Below are positions 53,167 to 61,713 of a DNA stretch of 64,000 bases, in pieces. Within the stretch, counting starts at the first letter, position 1. Every line of letters begins with the position of its first letter. The notes under the pieces were generated by a model. It worked only from the letters and a program-made list of their open reading frames with translations, ran no database searches and was not told where the DNA came from. A program made the translations under genes and the position numbers. This stretch comes from UBA7957 sp965224675 (lineage in GTDB: Bacteria; Pseudomonadota; Gammaproteobacteria; Granulosicoccales; Granulosicoccaceae): the NCBI GenBank assembly GCA_965224675.1, contig CBDDAA010000002.1, positions 2,046,001 to 2,110,000 of the forward strand, written 5' to 3'.

Positions 53167-54488
53167 TCGCCGACTATTTCAATAAGTTGTTGTAGGCTCT
53201 CATCAAATGTAGATGGCGCGTTTTTCATTTGCTTTAATAGTCCAGTAATTATTTCATGTTTGTCCAATGCTTCATCCGCTTGTGTGTCTTGCCCGCGTTT
53301 GTATTCACCCACCCTTACCAGAAGCTCTATTTCCTGATATTTTGCCATTAACTCTCTGACCCGTGATGCCGCGTGCAAGTGCTCTGGAGACGCGACGGCC
53401 GTCATTACCCTGCTTAAACTCGAAGCGACATCAATAGGCGGATAATGATTGGCTGCAGCCAGTTTACGCGAAAGAATAATATGACCATCAAGTATGGAGC
53501 GTGTCTCGTCTGCAACCGGCTCATTCATATCATCGCCTTCAACAAGTACGGTATAAAAAGCAGTAATAGAGCCTCGATCAGAATTACCTGTGCGTTCAAG
53601 CAGTTGCGGAAGCGTTGAAAATACGGAGGGTGGAAAACCGCGGCGTGTAGGCGCCTCGCCAGCGGCCAGACCTATCTCACGCTGTGCCCGGGCAAATCGC
53701 GTGATGGAATCCATCAATAACAGCACACGTTTTCCCTGATTACGAAAGTACTCAGAAATTGTTGTGGCGACAAAAGCGGCTTTGGCGCGTTCCCCGGCTG
53801 GTCTGTCAGATGTAGCGACAACAACAACGGCCCGTCGCATGCCTTCGGGGCCGAGCTGCTCTTCAATAAACTCGCGTACTTCTCTGCCGCGCTCGCCGAT
53901 AAGGGCAACCACTGTGACATCAACATCAGCGTTTTTTTGCAACATGCCCATCAGTGTACTTTTCCCTGTGCCGGCAGCAGCAAATATGCCAATACGTTGC
54001 CCTTCTCCAACTGTACACAGGGTATCAATTGCTTTGACCCCGACACTCAGTGGCTTGCTTATGAGATTTCGCTTTAGCGGATCGGGCGGATCAGCATGAG
54101 CCGGATAATAGTCGCTGGGTCGCAGTGGACCTTTCTCGTCTGTATCAAGTGCCTGGCCCATGCCATTAATAATTCGCCCTAACAGACCTTCACCTACCGG
54201 GATTTTCTGAATAGTACCCGTAGCCGTAACCACGGTTTGCGCAGATATGCCGGTGAGATTTCCCATGGGGGTCAAAATGGCCGTATCGCCATCAAAACCA
54301 ACTACTTCTGCATAAAGTGGCTTTTCCTCATTTTCACTACCCAGCAGGCATATCTCGCCAATGCCTGCTTGCGGGACAATAGCCCGAATTACCGTCCCCG
54401 TCACCTGGGTCACCCGGCCCTTTAGGGTTATTGGTGAGAAGTCATCAATGGCGAATTTTAAGCGTGTGCCTATATCTTCGAGTTGCAT
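53163..54488 (-). CDS. sctN: T3SS ATPase SctN
   Basis: A 441-aa FliI/YscN-type ATPase. Walker A is A-A-A-G-T-G-K-S-T (about residues 168-176), the catalytic-glutamate region A-L-I-G-E-R-G-R-E-V follows, Walker B is V-L-L-L-M-D-S-I-T-R, and the I-G-L-A-A-G-E-A-P-T-R-R-G-F-P-P-S-V motif is specific for the secretion ATPase branch. It removes chaperones and unfolds substrates at the base of the injectisome. Encoded between sctV and sctO on one strand; length is normal. Confidence 0.95.
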   Translation of the reverse strand: MQLEDIGTRLKFAIDDFSPITLKGRVTQVTGTVIRAIVPQAGIGEICLLGSENEEKPLYAEVVGFDGDTAILTPMGNLTGISAQTVVTATGTIQKIPVGEGLLGRIINGMGQALDTDEKGPLRPSDYYPAHADPPDPLKRNLISKPLSVGVKAIDTLCTVGEGQRIGIFAAAGTGKSTLMGMLQKNADVDVTVVALIGERGREVREFIEEQLGPEGMRRAVVVVATSDRPAGERAKAAFVATTISEYFRNQGKRVLLLMDSITRFARAQREIGLAAGEAPTRRGFPPSVFSTLPQLLERTGNSDRGSITAFYTVLVEGDDMNEPVADETRSILDGHIILSRKLAAANHYPPIDVASSLSRVMTAVASPEHLHAASRVRELMAKYQEIELLVRVGEYKRGQDTQADEALDKHEIITGLLKQMKNAPSTFDESLQQLIEIVGE

Positions 54489-54523
54489 AATTACTCTGTT
54501 GCAGGTTATTGCCTGACGATTGA

Positions 54524-56626
54524 CTAAACTTCAGGTGGACTAAGTTGTATTTTTCCTATGGGCTGTACCGAAACCTCCGGTGTAAGCTCATCATAGGACA
54601 ATACCGGGATGTCACTCAGATCAAGTTCTATGAGTTTTTTCAAATGTCGCCTGATATCCAGGGCAGTGACGATGACAGGTTTTACTGCCTGATCGGCGAT
54701 ATCTGTTATCTGGCTGCGAATGGATTCGATCAAGGCTTTACTTTCCTCTGGTTGCAGTGACAAAAACATACCATTGGGTGTTTGCCGTATGCTGTTGCGT
54801 AGAGTTTCCTCGGTTTGCGGATCAACCAGATAAGCCGGAATAACATTCTCTTCACCAGCAAAGGAATGACTGATATGTCGTTTAAGATGTATTCTCACAT
54901 GCTCTGAAAGCTGTACCGGATCTTCAATTTTCTGGCCCCATTCAACCAGTGCTTCAAGAATGGAGCGAAGGTCACGAATGGGAATGCCCTCGGCCATCAG
55001 GTAACGTAGAATCTCGGCTATTTTGTTCAGTGGAACGGCGCGCTGCGCCTCTTTTACCAGCTCACCAAAACGAGGTTCCATTTCATTTAACAGCTGATGT
55101 GTTTCCTGAATGCCAACAAACTGATCGGCATTGGTACGAAGCACATAACTTAACTGGTGGCTCAATATTTCCGGACCTGTTCGTGCAGTAAGCCCTGCTG
55201 CCCGGACTTCGTTGATATACGTTGCATCGACCCATAAAGCGGGCACGTCGGGTAGAAATCCTTCGGCCGGCTCGAAGGGGATGTTTCTTTCGTTCAGGAT
55301 CTGTGTATCAGGGGTAACCAGGATTTGTCCGTCTCGCACCTCACCTTTTCCTACTGGGATATTTTGTAACCGGGTGACAAAATGGCTGTGACTGTCTTTA
55401 ATAATAAAGCGTAAATGCACACCCGGAAATGGAATGCCCAGATCCTCCAGCAATGCATGCCTTACTTTGGCAAATTCCTGATTGAGTAAAGACGGTGTGA
55501 GTACACTCTTGGCCGATTCGGGCAATTCAATGATCAGCGGAATATTGGGTGCCAGTTCATTTTCAGCATCGGGCAGCTGGATAGCCTTACCCAGCCCACC
55601 GCTTGGGGCCAAAGTTGGGAAAGAATCGAGAAATTGACTGTCGGTCGCTTTATCTCTGACATACAGCGCGTAACCAAGCAGGCTGATCATGACGCCCAGT
55701 ATAATAAACACAGGCGCTGGAAAACCCGGTATTGCAGCAAAACCAAACATCAGTACGGCGCCTACCATAATCGCTTTTGGTTGATCGATTATCTGAGCGC
55801 CGATATCGGCACCCAGGTTCTCAGCATCATCACTGGCGACGCGAGTAACAATCATACCGGAGGTGATGGATATAAATAGTGCTGGTATCTGAGCCACCAG
55901 GCCATCACCAACTGTGAGCAATGAATAGACCTCCATCGCATCGCCTGCGCTCATTCCTTGCTGAAATGTACCAATAGATACGCCTCCCAGTATATTGACA
56001 ATGATAATGAGCAAGCCTGCGATGGCATCACCTTTAACAAACTTCATCGCGCCGTCCATTGCGCCGTACATCTGACTCTCCTTTTGCAGAAGGCTGCGCA
56101 TTTTTCTGGCCTGAGTCATGGTGATCACACCTGAGCGAAGATCACTATCGATACTCATTTGCCTGCCGGGCATGCCATCAAGCGAAAATCTGGCGCTCAC
56201 CTCAGCGACCCGCTCAGATCCCTTGGTGATAACAATAAACTGGACCAGGGTGATGATTAAAAAAACCACTAAACCCACAACCATATTGCCGCCGACTACA
56301 AATTCACCAAAAGTGTAAACGATGGAACCCGCATCTGCCTGTAGCAAAATTAAGCGGGTTGTGCTAATTGACAATGCAAGCCGGAATAGCGTGCTCAGTA
56401 GCAACACAGTCGGAAAAGATGAAAAAGCAACGGGCGTTTTAATATAAATTGCAACCATTAACAAAACCACTGAACCACCGAGATTGAGCGCGATCAATAT
56501 GTCAATGAGTAAGGTTGGCATGGGCAGAATCATCATAAAAATGATGCCTACCAGAAGAATGGCCAATGCAATATCTGCGCGATTGGTTAATGAGATTAAC
56601 GTATCCTGCATTTTGCTTGTAGCCAT
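54524..56626 (-). CDS. sctV: T3SS export-gate protein SctV (YscV/FlhA-like)
   Basis: A 700-aa protein with about eight N-terminal membrane helices (residues 15-325) and a large cytoplasmic C-terminal domain that forms the nonameric ring. The FHIPEP region is visible as F-S-S-F-P-T-V-L-L-L-S-T-L-F-R-L-A-L and V-S-A-R-F-S-L-D-G-M-P-G-R-Q-M-S-I-D. Length agrees with the family. It is first of the sctV-sctN-sctO unit; the 547-base region upstream carries its promoter and that of the 904-aa protein. Confidence 0.96.
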   Translation of the reverse strand: MATSKMQDTLISLTNRADIALAILLVGIIFMMILPMPTLLIDILIALNLGGSVVLLMVAIYIKTPVAFSSFPTVLLLSTLFRLALSISTTRLILLQADAGSIVYTFGEFVVGGNMVVGLVVFLIITLVQFIVITKGSERVAEVSARFSLDGMPGRQMSIDSDLRSGVITMTQARKMRSLLQKESQMYGAMDGAMKFVKGDAIAGLLIIIVNILGGVSIGTFQQGMSAGDAMEVYSLLTVGDGLVAQIPALFISITSGMIVTRVASDDAENLGADIGAQIIDQPKAIMVGAVLMFGFAAIPGFPAPVFIILGVMISLLGYALYVRDKATDSQFLDSFPTLAPSGGLGKAIQLPDAENELAPNIPLIIELPESAKSVLTPSLLNQEFAKVRHALLEDLGIPFPGVHLRFIIKDSHSHFVTRLQNIPVGKGEVRDGQILVTPDTQILNERNIPFEPAEGFLPDVPALWVDATYINEVRAAGLTARTGPEILSHQLSYVLRTNADQFVGIQETHQLLNEMEPRFGELVKEAQRAVPLNKIAEILRYLMAEGIPIRDLRSILEALVEWGQKIEDPVQLSEHVRIHLKRHISHSFAGEENVIPAYLVDPQTEETLRNSIRQTPNGMFLSLQPEESKALIESIRSQITDIADQAVKPVIVTALDIRRHLKKLIELDLSDIPVLSYDELTPEVSVQPIGKIQLSPPEV

Positions 56627-57173
56627 GAATATTGTGTCCGTCTTGAATCTTGTTACAAAAATGAATGCGCAGCTTGATTTTATTAACGGTTGAATGGAGG
56701 GGGAGTTTGTTTTTATAAGGTTTTTTTTTGCAATGGTTATTAAGGTTAGAAAATATCAATAATTTCATGCAATTATAGCCAAGTTCCATCAAGCTATTTA
56801 ATCATTGTGAGCGCATCTGGTTCTTTGCGCTACTAACTTTCGATAGTGGTCGTCTGCTCTATAGATCAAGTGCCCGTTCGCTGTTAGGTTACATCATGGA
56901 ATCTAAAACAAGCACAGTTGTCAGATTGTGACTTTAATACATTGTGTATGGATAAGTGCTTGTCAATTTTAAAGTGATACCTACCAATGTCTCAGTAAGG
57001 TTACATAAACCATGTAATCCCTGTAGGTAGATTCGTCAGGCGTTTGTTTGCTTACTTTCATCCTGAGATGGCGGCCTCTTTGATTGACATATTTGACAAC
57101 TAGTGCCCAGTGTATTTTTTATGAAACACTACCCTGATGATTGAATGTTTGACTAAAACAGGAGTTATACATC
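56627..57173. other. Long divergent intergenic region upstream of sctV and the 904-aa gene
   Basis: 547 bases. The main landmark is the promoter-like repeat at 56832-56863. A weaker dyad TTACAT / ATGTAA lies near 57002-57018. If the repeat is the promoter of the 904-aa gene, the transcript would have a leader of about 300 bases. No small gene with a ribosome site was found. Confidence 0.45.
56832..56863 (+). promoter_or_regulatory. Repeated promoter-like element, copy A
   Basis: Reads AACTTT, 17 bases, TCTATA, with the invariant core TTTCGATAGTGG in the spacer region. The same 32-base sequence stands upstream of two other candidate substrate units (59974 and 61242). Similarity continues about 20 bases further (TTCGCT...GTTAC). 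It is 310 bases before the 904-aa gene. Confidence 0.6.
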
Positions 57174-59888
57174 ATGGCAACAGCAAAAGCGGCACCTGCA
57201 TCAAAACCAGCACCCGCATCAAAACCAGCACCGACGCCAAAGGCCCCTGCGAGCAAACCCAGCCAAAACCAATTTAAAAAAGCGATGGGTCCTCCTGCCG
57301 GAGGGCAAAGCAAAAAAAGTAGTGGCAATGGATTGTCAAATCCAACACAGAAAAAGATGAATACGCCCGTTAGCAGTAATGCAACGCAGAAAAAACCGAA
57401 TACGCAGAATGCAACCAACCCGCTGCAAAATAGATCTACCAGCCCAGTAGAGAAGAAGACTACTTCGACAGGAAGTAATAATAACGAAAACAACAAGGCA
57501 AATGTACAGGAAGAAGCAATCAAGCGGGCTCGGATTAAAAAAACTATTAGTGAGCAGGACGACAAAAGAATAGAGGATGAAAAGTTTGATTACGACCGGG
57601 TCGTGGAAGAAAAGGAGATTCAAAAAAAACAGGTTGCCAAAAAGAGCAATCAGATTCAAGCGGAAAAAGTAATTGAAGCAGCGAGGGCTGTGCAGAAAAA
57701 GATAGTGAAACGTAATGCTAATTTGAGATCGGTCGCTAATCAGAATACCTCAAAACGCTTAAGCGCTGAATTGGAAGCTAGATTAAGCACTACACTAGCT
57801 AAGATTGATCTTGCAGATTTAGGTGCCAAAAAGGTCCCGCTGCCAGAGCGCAAACCAGAGAGCCAGGTGCCGCTGTCAGAGCGCAAACCAGAGAGCCAGG
57901 TGCCGCTGCCAGAGCGCAAACCAGAGAGCCAAGTGCCGTTGCCAGAGCGCAAACCAGAGAGCCAGGTGCCGCTGCCAGAGCGCAAACCAGAGAGCCAGGT
58001 GCCGTTGCCAGAGCGCAAGCCCGAGACAAAAACCAACCTGCCAGAATCTCAACCACCACAGAGCAAACAGAAAGACGATAAAGCAGAAAAGAAAAGGGCA
58101 TTTGATCAACATTACGGTGATAAAAAGAAAGATACAAAGGTAAATGGAGGGAAAGATGAAACTGCCTTTGAGCAGTCACCCTTATATCAACAATTACGCA
58201 GATCTCTGGAAGGAATGAAAGGTGCCTTGCCACAAAATATTGTAGTTGGTATGAGGTGGGCCTCTCAGCCATCAAAGCGTGATCGTCTTAGTGCAGAGAA
58301 ACAAATAAAACAAATTGAAGCTAAATTGAAGCGCCCTCTCACGCCTCAAGAGCGTAAACAATTTGCTGCTAAAGGACGGGGCAGACTTGCAGCAATACTG
58401 GTTCCTGCCAAGCAACTTTATAATGCAATGCAGAGTCAGGCTGAAGGAAGAGTGGAACGAATAAAAGCAGCACTTCGCAAGAGCACACTATTTATTGCGA
58501 ATCGCAAACTGCCAACTGAATACCAGGGATCAGTCGCTAAAATTCGTACAGCTGTTCAGTCGAGGAAAGATCTGGAAATAAGACTTGATAGAATGGATGA
58601 CAAACTAGCTGACAGGAGTAACTACAGAACACGTAAGGGTCGGCGTAATATGAGAGCTATGAAGCGTTTAAGAACGCGAAGCCAAAGACGTTATGCCGAT
58701 CTGAAAACAAAGATTAAAAGGCTTAGAGCCGAAGAAGTAGATCCGGCAAGAAAGCAGGCACTAGATGCTGCTGGCATAACACCAAAAGCTAAAGGGGGCC
58801 ATAACAAGGCGCATGAAGATGCAACCCGTTTATCGCCAAAAGGTCCGCATGTTGCTGCGATCAATTTTGATGGTGATTACTCCTACGGTCACGCGGTTGA
58901 TTTAGATGAAGTAAACATTAAAAACAAAACAAAAATAGCAGCCGCTGGCAGGAAGATAGCAGACATTGGCAGGAAATTCTTTAGACGAAAAAAATCTTCT
59001 GGAGATATCACTCCCAGAACAACTATGTTCGCAAACTACCGATGGGGTTCAAATGTGAGTAATCCCACTAAATTAAATGCACTGGTAAGCTACGGAATAT
59101 TTAGAGACTCAAAAAGAACTATCGCCGGAAATAAGGACAGGTTTGTGCAATTCATGAAAGACACAGTAGGTGAGAGATTCAAAAAACTTGCAAAAAAGAA
59201 GGCCGTACATGAAATGACCCAGAAACTAAGACTTGCGAAGGGTAAGGCCAAACGATTTGTCAAGAAAATAACAGTACCTGTAGCCAAGTGGGTAGGTAAA
59301 AAAGGCGCTGCATTTTCTGCGGGGCCATACGTTGGAGCTGCCAGTCTTGTTGCTGATGCTGCTGCTGTTGGCAATTTCATCTATCGCAAAGTTGCGCCCA
59401 AAAGTTGGCAGGATAATATCGATAACTTTCTATATAAGAATGTTGGAAAGCCAGTTTCCAAAGTTTGGAATAGCACGGTAAATAAAGCAAGTAGCGCATA
59501 CGAAAATTCAAAATACCTTAAGCCCGGTGTCGATAAAGCATACAATGACTTTCTTAAACCTGCATGGAACTGGACAAAAAATAAAGCAGCAAACACTTGG
59601 AGTCGCACAAAATCCGGGGTGGCACGTACCTGGAATAATACAACCAGGCGTGTGGCTAACAGCACTGTAGGCAGAGCGTTTAGGCGCTTGGGGCATGTCA
59701 TCCATCGTAATGTAACAAATCCGCTTTACAAACATGCGGGCAAGCCCGCTCTAAACTGGGGTGTGGAAAAAGCAGCCTCCGCATGGAATTATGCAACTGG
59801 CAATACGCTGGGGGATCTTAGCAACGCAATCCCGATTTATGGACTGGCTAATGGCCATAAGGCTGTAGACTATGTGGATACTCAGTGA
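57174..59888 (+). CDS. Large basic repeat protein, candidate T3SS substrate (904 aa)
   Basis: Not recognised. Residues 1-110 are low-complexity Ala/Pro/Ser/Lys/Asn, like many T3SS secretion signals. A coiled-coil-like charged part (about 110-215) follows, then six 11-residue repeats V-P-L-P-E-R-K-P-E-S-Q (221-286), a long Arg/Lys-rich helical region (about 330-560), and a C-terminal part with one hydrophobic stretch (about 720-740, G-P-Y-V-G-A-A-S-L-V-A-D-A-A-A-V-G) and repeated Trp-Asn segments (W-N-S-T, W-N-W-T, W-S-R-T, W-N-N-T). The protein is strongly basic. GGAGTTATAC precedes the ATG. Position and composition suggest a secreted effector; function unknown. Confidence 0.7.
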   Translation: MATAKAAPASKPAPASKPAPTPKAPASKPSQNQFKKAMGPPAGGQSKKSSGNGLSNPTQKKMNTPVSSNATQKKPNTQNATNPLQNRSTSPVEKKTTSTGSNNNENNKANVQEEAIKRARIKKTISEQDDKRIEDEKFDYDRVVEEKEIQKKQVAKKSNQIQAEKVIEAARAVQKKIVKRNANLRSVANQNTSKRLSAELEARLSTTLAKIDLADLGAKKVPLPERKPESQVPLSERKPESQVPLPERKPESQVPLPERKPESQVPLPERKPESQVPLPERKPETKTNLPESQPPQSKQKDDKAEKKRAFDQHYGDKKKDTKVNGGKDETAFEQSPLYQQLRRSLEGMKGALPQNIVVGMRWASQPSKRDRLSAEKQIKQIEAKLKRPLTPQERKQFAAKGRGRLAAILVPAKQLYNAMQSQAEGRVERIKAALRKSTLFIANRKLPTEYQGSVAKIRTAVQSRKDLEIRLDRMDDKLADRSNYRTRKGRRNMRAMKRLRTRSQRRYADLKTKIKRLRAEEVDPARKQALDAAGITPKAKGGHNKAHEDATRLSPKGPHVAAINFDGDYSYGHAVDLDEVNIKNKTKIAAAGRKIADIGRKFFRRKKSSGDITPRTTMFANYRWGSNVSNPTKLNALVSYGIFRDSKRTIAGNKDRFVQFMKDTVGERFKKLAKKKAVHEMTQKLRLAKGKAKRFVKKITVPVAKWVGKKGAAFSAGPYVGAASLVADAAAVGNFIYRKVAPKSWQDNIDNFLYKNVGKPVSKVWNSTVNKASSAYENSKYLKPGVDKAYNDFLKPAWNWTKNKAANTWSRTKSGVARTWNNTTRRVANSTVGRAFRRLGHVIHRNVTNPLYKHAGKPALNWGVEKAASAWNYATGNTLGDLSNAIPIYGLANGHKAVDYVDTQ
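57834..58031 (+). repeat. Six in-frame 33-bp tandem repeats
   Basis: Contiguous 33-bp units encoding V-P-L-P-E-R-K-P-E-S-Q (the second has S for P, the sixth ends E-T-K). Units differ only at a few bases, so the array is young and may vary in number between strains. Pro-rich repeats of this kind occur in host-interacting effectors. Confidence 0.9.
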
Positions 59889-59973
59889 TGGATATGAGGG
59901 GCAGTACATACAGTGATGGTGAAAAAATGTTTTATTCGTTTATCAGATGTATCACTCTCACCTTGCTATTATC

Positions 59974-60005
59974 ACTAACTTTCGATAGTGGCCGTCTGTT
60001 CTATA
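59974..60005 (+). promoter_or_regulatory. Repeated promoter-like element, copy B
   Basis: Same 32-base element as at 56832 with two substitutions (GCCG for GTCG and TTCT for CTCT in the spacer); AACTTT and TCTATA are kept. It lies 90 bases ahead of the first 71-aa gene. A T-rich tract and GCTAAAGTAAC follow, shared with copy C. Confidence 0.65.
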
Positions 60006-60094
60006 TTTTTTTCTTACGCAAGTTGCTAAAGTAACGTCCAGATTGATGCAAGACGGTCAGTTTTATTTTTACTTATAAATAGAGGAATAGAAAA

Positions 60095-60310
60095 ATGGCT
60101 ATAGACGTGAGTGGTATTTTAGGTCGTATGGAAGCATCCATGCAGCAGCAGCAAGAATTACAAGCCGGAATGCAGGATATTGCGGCACAAAAATCGTCCT
60201 CCAAAATGGAGCATGATATGGCAATGGCCGATGTGAAAACTCAGGATGCCGTATCGGCAAACCTGAATCGTGTACTTTCACAGGAAGCACAACAAATAAC
60301 GCAAGCTTAG
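60095..60310 (+). CDS. 71-aa small protein, paralogue 1 of 3
   Basis: A 71-aa soluble, Gln/Met/Ala-rich, wholly helical protein without cysteine, Trp or signal peptide. It starts M-A-I-D-V-S-G-I-L-G-R-M and ends A-N-L-N-R-V-L-S-Q-E-A-Q-Q. Its amino-acid sequence is identical to that at 61390, although about 29 of 71 codons differ, which shows strong selection on the protein. Size, helicity and location next to T3SS genes recall needle/pilus subunits or inner rods, but no family motif confirms this. It is followed by a Gly-rich harpin-like gene. Confidence 0.75.
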   Translation: MAIDVSGILGRMEASMQQQQELQAGMQDIAAQKSSSKMEHDMAMADVKTQDAVSANLNRVLSQEAQQITQA

Positions 60311-60404
60311 TCAAAAAAATTGCCGGAACGTTGCAATTATATTGTGAGTTTTTCGTAGTGAGCAATACGGTGAGATACGGATTAACAAAAGTGGAGATAA
60401 GATT

Positions 60405-60686
60405 ATGTTGGGCGCAATTGTAAGTAGTGTGATAGGCGGTGCGCTTGGAGGTGCCTCGGGAGGCGGCGGTGCGAGTGGGCCGTCAGGTGGCGGTGCTAAA
60501 GGGCTGTTAGGTGGATTAGGTGAGGTTTTTTCCCCTATTATAGAGAAGATAATGGGCCAGCTGGGAGGTGGAAAAGACGAAGCCAAAGCGCAATCACAGG
60601 AAGGTGGTGATCAGAACGGTGATATTTCTAATATGGTGAAGACGCTTATTCAACGCTTAATTAATGAGATAAGCAACAAGGAATAG
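60405..60686 (+). CDS. Gly-rich harpin-like small protein (93 aa)
   Basis: A 93-aa protein without Cys. N-terminal L-G-A-I-V-S-S-V-I-G-G-A-L-G-G is followed by a poly-Gly/Ser stretch, G-L-L-G-G-L-G-E-V-F-S-P-I-I-E-K-I-M, an acidic-polar linker and an amphipathic helix M-V-K-T-L-I-Q-R-L-I-N-E-I. It is a short version of the first 100 residues of the protein at 61714. Composition (Gly-rich, heat-stable type, Cys-free) is that of harpins secreted by Hrp-type T3SSs. GGAG before ATG is a clear ribosome site. Confidence 0.7.
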   Translation: MLGAIVSSVIGGALGGASGGGGASGPSGGGAKGLLGGLGEVFSPIIEKIMGQLGGGKDEAKAQSQEGGDQNGDISNMVKTLIQRLINEISNKE

Positions 60687-60697
60687 CACAAACCAAA

Positions 60698-60744
60698 TTG
60701 GGCATTGTAGTAGTCAAAAAACCAGGTTTTGTTGACATGCCCAA
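60698..60744 (+). terminator. Intercistronic hairpin
   Basis: TTGGGCAT / ATGCCCAA outer stem with a nested GTCAA / TTGAC and AAACC / GGTTT inner stem, just after the 93-aa gene and 26 bases before the next. It may attenuate or stabilise, giving different levels of the neighbouring small proteins. Confidence 0.5.
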
Positions 60745-60770
60745 AGAACAATAATGATGAGGAGCTGGAA

Positions 60771-60986
60771 ATGGCAATAGATGTAGGTGGAGTGCTGGGG
60801 CGCATGGACTCGTCCCAGAAGCAACAGCAACAACTTCAAAGCGGGATGCAGAAAGTAGCATCAAAAAAATCCATGTCCAAGATGGCGCATGATATGGCCA
60901 TGGCTGATATAAAAACGATTGATGCAGTGTCGGCTAACTTGAACCGCGTACTGACTACACAAGCACAGCAAATTGCACAGGCATAG
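60771..60986 (+). CDS. 71-aa small protein, paralogue 2 of 3
   Basis: Same length and fold as the proteins at 60095 and 61390, with about 51 of 71 residues identical. Changes are mainly in the first half (M-D-S-S-Q-K-Q-Q-Q-Q, more Lys), while H-D-M-A-M-A-D and D-A-V-S-A-N-L-N-R-V-L are kept. GAGGAG lies eight bases before ATG 60771; the frame open further upstream lacks a better start. It ends the first cassette. It could be a second subunit type of the same structure. Confidence 0.75.
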   Translation: MAIDVGGVLGRMDSSQKQQQQLQSGMQKVASKKSMSKMAHDMAMADIKTIDAVSANLNRVLTTQAQQIAQA

Positions 60987-61011
60987 TGTAGTGTTTAGTA
61001 GATATTGTATT

Positions 61012-61042
61012 TGGCTGGATCGTGTTACGCCCGATCCAGTCA
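61012..61042 (+). terminator. Hairpin after the first small-protein cassette
   Basis: CTGGATCG / CGATCCAG stem, extended to 11 bp with one G-U pair, loop of nine bases. The same GCTGGATC / GATCCAGC core recurs after the last gene (63964-63998). No T-run follows directly. Confidence 0.55.
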
Positions 61043-61389
61043 CCCTGTTTCAGTAAATTTACTCTTTCCCGGTTCAGCGGGTACTATTTGTAATACTATC
61101 TCCAGTTCTGCTCTCTGCAAAAAAATCAAATTGTCGGATGAGCGATCAATTGGAACACTGAATGATTATAATTTGTGCATTTCCGTGCTTGCATAATTAT
61201 CTCTTCCATCCGCCCCTTACCTGTCACGGGTTCCTTCTTATACTAACTTTCGATAGTGGTCGTCTGCTCTATATTTTTCTTTGATTCATTTCGCTAAAGT
61301 TACTTCCAGGCTGGCAGTAAATGTTTAAAACAGGTCAGGCAATGGTTCAAAATATTAGTTACTGAAATTCAATAGTGAGGGATAAAACG
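61043..61389. other. Intergenic region upstream of the second cassette
   Basis: 347 bases without a supported gene. It carries promoter-like copy C (61242-61273). About 115 bases of leader separate that element from the start of the third 71-aa gene. Confidence 0.45.
61242..61273 (+). promoter_or_regulatory. Repeated promoter-like element, copy C
   Basis: All 32 bases are identical to copy A (AACTTT, 17 bases, TCTATA). It lies 117 bases upstream of the 71-aa gene at 61390 and is followed by TTTTTCTTT and GCTAAAGTTAC, as in copy B. Confidence 0.65.
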
Positions 61390-61605
61390 ATGGCGATTGA
61401 TGTAAGTGGGATATTAGGCAGGATGGAAGCATCCATGCAACAACAGCAAGAACTTCAAGCCGGAATGCAGGACATTGCGGCACAGAAATCATCGTCAAAG
61501 ATGGAACATGATATGGCGATGGCAGATGTCAAAACTCAGGATGCCGTATCGGCAAATTTGAATCGTGTGCTTTCTCAGGAAGCACAGCAGATAACACAAG
61601 CGTAG
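61390..61605 (+). CDS. 71-aa small protein, paralogue 3 of 3 (protein identical to paralogue 1)
   Basis: Encodes exactly the same 71 residues as 60095-60310 with about 29 codons changed, all synonymous by my count. GAGGG eight bases before ATG 61390 sets the start. It heads the second cassette (71-aa gene, then Gly-rich gene), an older duplication of the first. Two identical copies under selection suggest that high dosage or separate control is needed, as for a structural secreted subunit. Confidence 0.77.
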   Translation: MAIDVSGILGRMEASMQQQQELQAGMQDIAAQKSSSKMEHDMAMADVKTQDAVSANLNRVLSQEAQQITQA

Positions 61606-61713
61606 TCGGCATATGGCTCGTAGATCAATTTAGTTGGGGTTTCAGTTTTTCAATATGTGCGATAAGCAGACCAGGTTTTGAGAGTACGAATTAAATAAAG
61701 TGAGGAATTAATT

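Noticed and set aside
57834..58031. Short regular repeats considered as a CRISPR array
   Set aside because: The units are contiguous, in frame, and without spacers; they encode an 11-residue protein repeat.
57740..58275. Long open frames on the minus strand opposite the 33-bp repeats, encoding Leu/Trp/Arg-rich repeats
   Set aside because: They are by-products of the repeat: a 33-bp unit leaves several frames free of stops. None has a ribosome site, and the plus-strand gene continues far beyond.
61152..61156. GGAAC as the first half of a classical hrp box upstream of the third 71-aa gene
   Set aside because: No CCAC half follows at 15-16 bases; the repeated AACTTT-N17-TCTATA element is the better candidate.
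60095..61605. Firm naming of the 71-aa proteins as needle protein SctF
   Set aside because: Size and context fit, but I see no conserved needle C-terminal motif, so the name would be a guess.
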